Positions 5,901 through 6,316 of a DNA stretch of 6,316 nt are shown piece after piece; positions within the stretch are counted from its first letter, which is position 1, and every line of letters begins with the position of its first letter. Below the pieces are notes generated by a model that worked only from the letters and a program-made list of their open reading frames with translations, ran no database searches and had not been told where the DNA came from. The stretch comes from a bacterium. GTDB taxonomy: Bacteria; Vulcanimicrobiota; Vulcanimicrobiia; Vulcanimicrobiales; Vulcanimicrobiaceae. The stretch is from assembly GCA_021807065.1 (NCBI GenBank), contig JAKAPO010000149.1:1-6316 (forward strand). Reading direction: 5' to 3'. The position numbers were made by a program, and so were the translations under genes.

Positions 5901-6316
5901 GAGCGGTTGCCAGCGGACTTAGTGCCACCGAACTCGGGATCGATCCGCGCAGGTAGAGGTCGAGACAACGGTCGACGAGCTTCGCTGGGTCGTCGTCCTG
6001 GATCATCGTTGCGCCGGTTTCCTTGTGAACGAGACTTGTGATGTGGTCGAGCTGGTCCGAGATTCCACCCGAGTGCAATAAGATGCCGATGAGTTTTCCT
6101 TCATCGTACGCGATGCAAAACTCACCGAGCGTGCCGCTGCGCCCGCCGAGGAAAATGACGAAATCGGAGCTGTGAATGTTGTGCGTCTCGCGACCCATGA
6201 GTCCGGATCCGGTGAAGACGATTGCCGTATATGGATCGACGGGCGAATGGTAGACTTCGATGTGCTCTTCACGCGTGAGCGCCGGAGAAATACCGAGGCT
6301 GGCGCCGCCGGCTTGA
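5893..6316 (-). CDS. LOG/SLOG-type Rossmann-fold protein (TIGR00725-like), N-terminus missing
   Basis: The reading frame is open to the right edge of the window, so the start lies outside; 140 C-terminal residues are visible. The fragment runs GGASLGISPA near its beginning, then GLMGRETHNIHSSDFVIFLGG and SGTLGEFCIAYDEG. This is the pattern of the LOG family and its TIGR00725/SLOG-cluster relatives, in which an Arg followed by a 'GG..GT..E' loop binds a nucleotide or ribose phosphate. LOG proteins release nucleobases from nucleoside 5'-monophosphates; relatives are predicted nucleotide binders. The loop here is GGRSGTLGE, not the PGGxGTxxE of true LOG enzymes, so phosphoribohydrolase activity is not assured. 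The Arg and Glu are both kept. The stop (TGA, 5895-5893) falls inside the start of the beta-CASP gene. The internal ATG at 6198 is not the start, because clearly related sequence lies upstream of it. Confidence 0.8.
   Translation of the reverse strand, partial: QAGGASLGISPALTREEHIEVYHSPVDPYTAIVFTGSGLMGRETHNIHSSDFVIFLGGRSGTLGEFCIAYDEGKLIGILLHSGGISDQLDHITSLVHKETGATMIQDDDPAKLVDRCLDLYLRGSIPSSVALSPLATARG

Overview
The window is GC-rich bacterial chromosome with dense gene packing. It holds two complete genes on the + strand, three complete genes on the - strand, and one partial - strand gene at each edge. No gene is a taxonomic marker. The mix of a 2-oxoacid dehydrogenase, GTG starts, weak Shine-Dalgarno sites and a dispersed GTCATCCCGAGCGAGC-type palindrome suggests an environmental, probably soil-type bacterium of a poorly cultured phylum. 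The Vulcanimicrobiota/Eremiobacterota come to mind, but that is a weak inference.

Left part (1-1120, - strand): the E1 alpha subunit of a branched-chain-type 2-oxoacid dehydrogenase, followed by the first 36 codons of its E1 beta partner, which overlaps it and has its own AAGGAG ribosome binding site. Together they would form the thiamine-diphosphate heterotetramer that decarboxylates a 2-oxoacid.

Middle part (1197-3408, + strand): a divergently oriented gene for a small secreted protein with a TonB-C-like C-terminal domain but no membrane anchor. A 211-base gap follows, with a hairpin and a possible promoter. Then comes an M20-family amidohydrolase with a complete set of metal ligands.

Right part (3448-6316, - strand): a tightly packed operon reading leftward. 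It encodes a LOG/SLOG-type Rossmann protein (start outside the window), a beta-CASP metallo-beta-lactamase-fold protein, and a low-specificity L-threonine aldolase. Successive genes overlap by 8 bases and by 1 base.

The convergent junction between the amidohydrolase and the aldolase (3423-3507) carries a compound palindromic repeat. It has run into the aldolase reading frame and appears to have given that protein a repetitive C-terminal tail. This is the most unusual structure in the window. I see no mobile-element genes, RNA genes, CRISPR array or defence system, and no evidence for a new multi-gene system.
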